42,159 bases of DNA, from assembly GCA_937923325.1 (NCBI GenBank), contig CAKZUQ010000007.1, positions 1-42,159 of the forward strand, in the 5' to 3' direction. This DNA is from an uncultured Bacteriovoracaceae bacterium. GTDB taxonomy: Bacteria > Bdellovibrionota > Bacteriovoracia > Bacteriovoracales > Bacteriovoracaceae. Shown one piece after another: positions 40,419-42,159 of this stretch. Position 1 is the first letter of the stretch. Every line of letters begins with the position of its first letter. Below the pieces are notes generated by a model, which saw only the letters and a list, made by a program, of their open reading frames with translations, did not search any database and was not told where the DNA came from. A program made the position numbers and the translations under genes.

Positions 40419-40620
40419 CTTATTTCATTAAGATTAAATCCAGGATTTAGGAAGAGAAAGGTCAGTATAACGCTCCTTGGGATTAAGACAAGATAACTAT
40501 ATTGTTCTTTATCATTCTTTCGAATGTATATAGCTATAAAACTAATCTACATTTACTTTTATTCCTTTATCGAATCATGATTTCCATTGGACAGATATCC
40601 ATTTTAGATCGCATTATTTA

Positions 40621-40926
40621 CTACGTCGTTGCGTAGAGAAAAACAATAAGTAGCAAAACAGAACCAAAAATCAGACCAGAAAAAACCAAAACTGCTTTTT
40701 CTGGTTTAGCTATTAAATACTTTCTTACCCATTTATTAAAAAAATAAACAATAACACTTATTACACTTGGATAAACAAAAAGAACTAGTTGTTCACGACT
40801 AAAGTCAAATAAATCTCTTGAACTCGAAGAGGTTAATCTTATTATAGTCACCACCAGTAAAAAAATTAAATTAAATCCAAGAAAATACTTCATTAATCCT
40901 AAAAACACGTATTGATTCAATCTCAT
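40621..40926 (-). CDS. small three-helix membrane protein, possible immunity protein
   Basis: The protein has 101 residues. Three hydrophobic segments are at about 8-31 (LGLMKYFLGFNLIFLLVVTI), 45-65 (LVLFVYPSVISVIVYFF) and 78-99 (VLVFSGLIFGSVLLLIVFLY). GGAG lies seven bases before the ATG, and the stop of a glycine-rich ORF remnant lies eight bases upstream. A small membrane protein directly after a hydrophobic toxin-like tip resembles an immunity gene for a pore-forming toxin. Inference from layout; no family recognised. Confidence 0.5.
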   Translation of the reverse strand: MRLNQYVFLGLMKYFLGFNLIFLLVVTIIRLTSSSSRDLFDFSREQLVLFVYPSVISVIVYFFNKWVRKYLIAKPEKAVLVFSGLIFGSVLLLIVFLYATT

Positions 40927-40934
40927 AGTTTCTC

Positions 40935-41215
40935 CTACACGTAACCGAAGCTAGACATTCCACTGAGCCCACTTCCAATCAAAGCACCTGAAGTAACAGC
41001 TGAGCCATATATCAACAAGCTAAAACCTGCAGTAATCGTTGCCGTAAGAGCAAATGAGCCTGCCAAACCATCAGAATCCAAGTGGCCAGCGCGAACCAAA
41101 AGTACAAATAAACTCTTTTTTCTCGCTAATTATAAAAACTTACATCCTTTCTTACTAACAATCGTACCTGTTCCACCAACTATTCCAGTACTACCTGCTG
41201 TCAAACCCAATTACT
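40935..41215 (-). pseudogene. glycine-rich hydrophobic ORF remnant (toxin-tip-like)
   Basis: This interval has no complete gene. One minus-strand frame reads LTAGSTGIVGGTGTIVSKKGC, ends at TAA (41130-41132), and continues in the same frame for 64 more codons (DSDGLAGSFALTATITAG, then GSAVTSGALIGSGLSGM) to TAG at 40935. There is no ATG start. The composition (Gly/Ala/Ser/Thr with long apolar stretches) resembles the intact ORF at 41564-41887. It looks like the decayed C-terminal tip of a large secreted protein, possibly an Rhs-type toxin. Confidence 0.4.
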
Positions 41216-41247
41216 ACAATTCATAAAACCAAAAAAGGTGGTCATAT

Positions 41248-41550
41248 TCAAATTAAAATATCATAAATAACAAAAAATAAAGCAAGAGTAAAAGCAACAA
41301 TGAAATGTACCAAACTAGAAGTAATCTGATTGTCATATTTTTTTAGAGCTAGAAAAAGTCTTTTTTCTACAAGCATCTTAATGGCCACAATCAATAGAAA
41401 AACTACAAATGAAGCTAGTAACAAAAGTATAACATTAATATATATATTATCAGAGATATGATTAGACTTAAGTTTTTCTTCGTACAAAGCAAAAGATATT
41501 ATACTGATAAAAAAAATAAATGAATAAAACGCTTCAAACTTTAATTTCAT
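41248..41550 (-). CDS. small three-helix membrane protein, possible immunity protein
   Basis: The ATG at 41550 has GGAG upstream; an upstream ATG at 41562 overlaps that site. The protein has 100 residues. Hydrophobic segments are at about 7-24 (FYSFIFFISIISFAL), 38-60 (VILLLLASFVVFLLIVAI) and 82-100 (FIVAFTLALFFVIYDIL). It starts 13 bases after the stop of the glycine-rich ORF at 41564, the same arrangement as the 40621 gene after its remnant. Probable partner of that ORF; function inferred from repeated layout. Confidence 0.5.
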   Translation of the reverse strand: MKLKFEAFYSFIFFISIISFALYEEKLKSNHISDNIYINVILLLLASFVVFLLIVAIKMLVEKRLFLALKKYDNQITSSLVHFIVAFTLALFFVIYDILI

Positions 41551-41563
41551 AGTAATCTCCATA

Positions 41564-41887
41564 TTACAAACAACTTATTAACGCCGAGCCAGCATAAGCA
41601 ATTGTTCCAATTGCGATCACAGTACCTATTATAGGCGCTGCAGGAGTAGACAATCCAAAAGCTGCAGTTGAAAGATATCCTCCAATAACACCTTTAGCAA
41701 TTCCTTTAACAGCGCATTTTAAAGCACTTTTTGAAAAATCAAAATAGCTAGTTCCATTTAGAGATTGAGATTGAGAAGTACTCACTGTATCTGTTATAAC
41801 CCCCGGACCACTCTCAAATATCCCAAAACCTTTCGTATAGCCACTGACTCCACCTACTGCTGCTTCGATAAAAATGGTAAATTGCAC
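41564..41887 (-). CDS. glycine/alanine-rich hydrophobic protein, possible orphan toxin tip
   Basis: The frame opens after a TAA near 41908; GTG at 41887 is the first usable start but has no convincing ribosome binding site, so this may be a detached C-terminus. About 107 residues: EAAVGGVSGYTKGFG near the start, a Ser/Thr-rich link, then an apolar Gly/Ala-rich end (KGIAKGVIGGYLSTAAFG and IIGTVIAIGTIAYAGSAL). Such sequences occur in C-terminal tips of polymorphic toxins that insert in membranes. The downstream membrane protein would be its immunity partner. Confidence 0.4.
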   Translation of the reverse strand: MQFTIFIEAAVGGVSGYTKGFGIFESGPGVITDTVSTSQSQSLNGTSYFDFSKSALKCAVKGIAKGVIGGYLSTAAFGLSTPAAPIIGTVIAIGTIAYAGSALISCL

Positions 41888-41898
41888 GACTACACAAA

Positions 41899-42159
41899 CT
41901 AGTCCTTAACTTTTAAATTCATAAGCTTACAGATTTCTTGGATAGACTCACCTGAATCTAAAATGTTAAACATAATTAGAACACTTCCACATCGTAAGTT
42001 TAATTTTGAAAAGAAAAAGGAAATACTCACATCAATTACATCTGTACTCTCTACAACACTTTTTCCAGAATATAGTCTGTTTTTTTTAAAATATATCGCT
42101 CTAGACCTAATTAAAAACAGCCAAAATATTTTATAAAATATAAAGTTATATACAAACAC
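41899..42159 (-). CDS. unrecognised protein, cut by the window edge
   Basis: The frame is open to the right edge; the GTG at 42159 is not necessarily the start. 86 residues are visible: an aromatic, hydrophobic N-terminal part (FIFYKIFWLFLI), Lys/Arg-rich sequence, a predicted strand region and a helical C-terminus (SGESIQEICKLMN). By position it could be another immunity or tip-associated gene in the same decayed cassette region. Nothing specific is recognised. Confidence 0.35.
   Translation of the reverse strand: MFVYNFIFYKIFWLFLIRSRAIYFKKNRLYSGKSVVESTDVIDVSISFFFSKLNLRCGSVLIMFNILDSGESIQEICKLMNLKVKD

Overview
The window is AT-rich DNA of a Gram-negative bacterium. The chromosomal half (mutM, thyA-folA, namZ-like, AGCS symporter, two secreted serine proteases, folP, ftsH, tilS, tRNA-CAT) carries many secreted proteins of unknown type, one of 1449 residues. 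Together with the codon bias this suggests a Bdellovibrionota-like predator (Bacteriovorax/Halobacteriovorax type). That is inference from gene style; the window has no rRNA or other decisive marker.

Left half (1-20986): two related integrative elements lie head to tail in the 5' end of mutM. Each ends with the same module, a small MerR/Xis-like helix-turn-helix gene followed by a tyrosine integrase. The two integrases are clearly homologous. Each module is followed by the same 18-bp sequence, ccagaactacccgaagtc (11558-11575 and 20987-21004), which encodes the conserved Pro-Glu-Leu-Pro-Glu-Val start of MutM. Element 1 (before 1 to about 11557) carries a type IV secretion-like operon: VirB5/TrbJ-, VirB6/TrbL-, VirB8-, possible VirB9- and VirB10-like proteins, an FtsK-like coupling ATPase, a replication-relaxation-like protein and a lipoprotein. 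An IS3-family insertion sequence (about 1785-3070) has removed all but the last 50 or so codons of a VirB4 ATPase gene, and no relaxase is visible, so element 1 looks transfer-defective here.

Element 2 (about 11558-20986) carries a RES-Xre toxin-antitoxin pair whose toxin frame is broken by an in-frame amber codon, a histidine kinase/response regulator/secreted protein operon with two matching direct-repeat boxes, and a six-gene operon of unrecognised proteins, two of which may be pieces of a replication initiator. Short GCTTAC repeats at both ends look like integrase arm sites.

Right half (20984-40010): mutM; an apparently leaderless gene for an HPt-like protein lacking the phosphorylatable His; a thyA-folA-tetR-secreted protein operon; a NamZ-family gene; a gene for a huge secreted helical protein; an AGCS symporter; S1 and S8 proteases whose ribosome binding sites sit in near-identical covarying hairpins resembling CsrA sites; a VOC-like protein; folP, ftsH and tilS; and a divergent tRNA gene with anticodon CAT.

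Right edge (40011-42159): a decayed island next to the tRNA. It holds an integrase remnant, a 20-bp perfect palindrome, and glycine-rich hydrophobic ORF fragments, each followed by a gene for a three-helix membrane protein of about 100 residues. This looks like a graveyard of toxin-tip/immunity cassettes.
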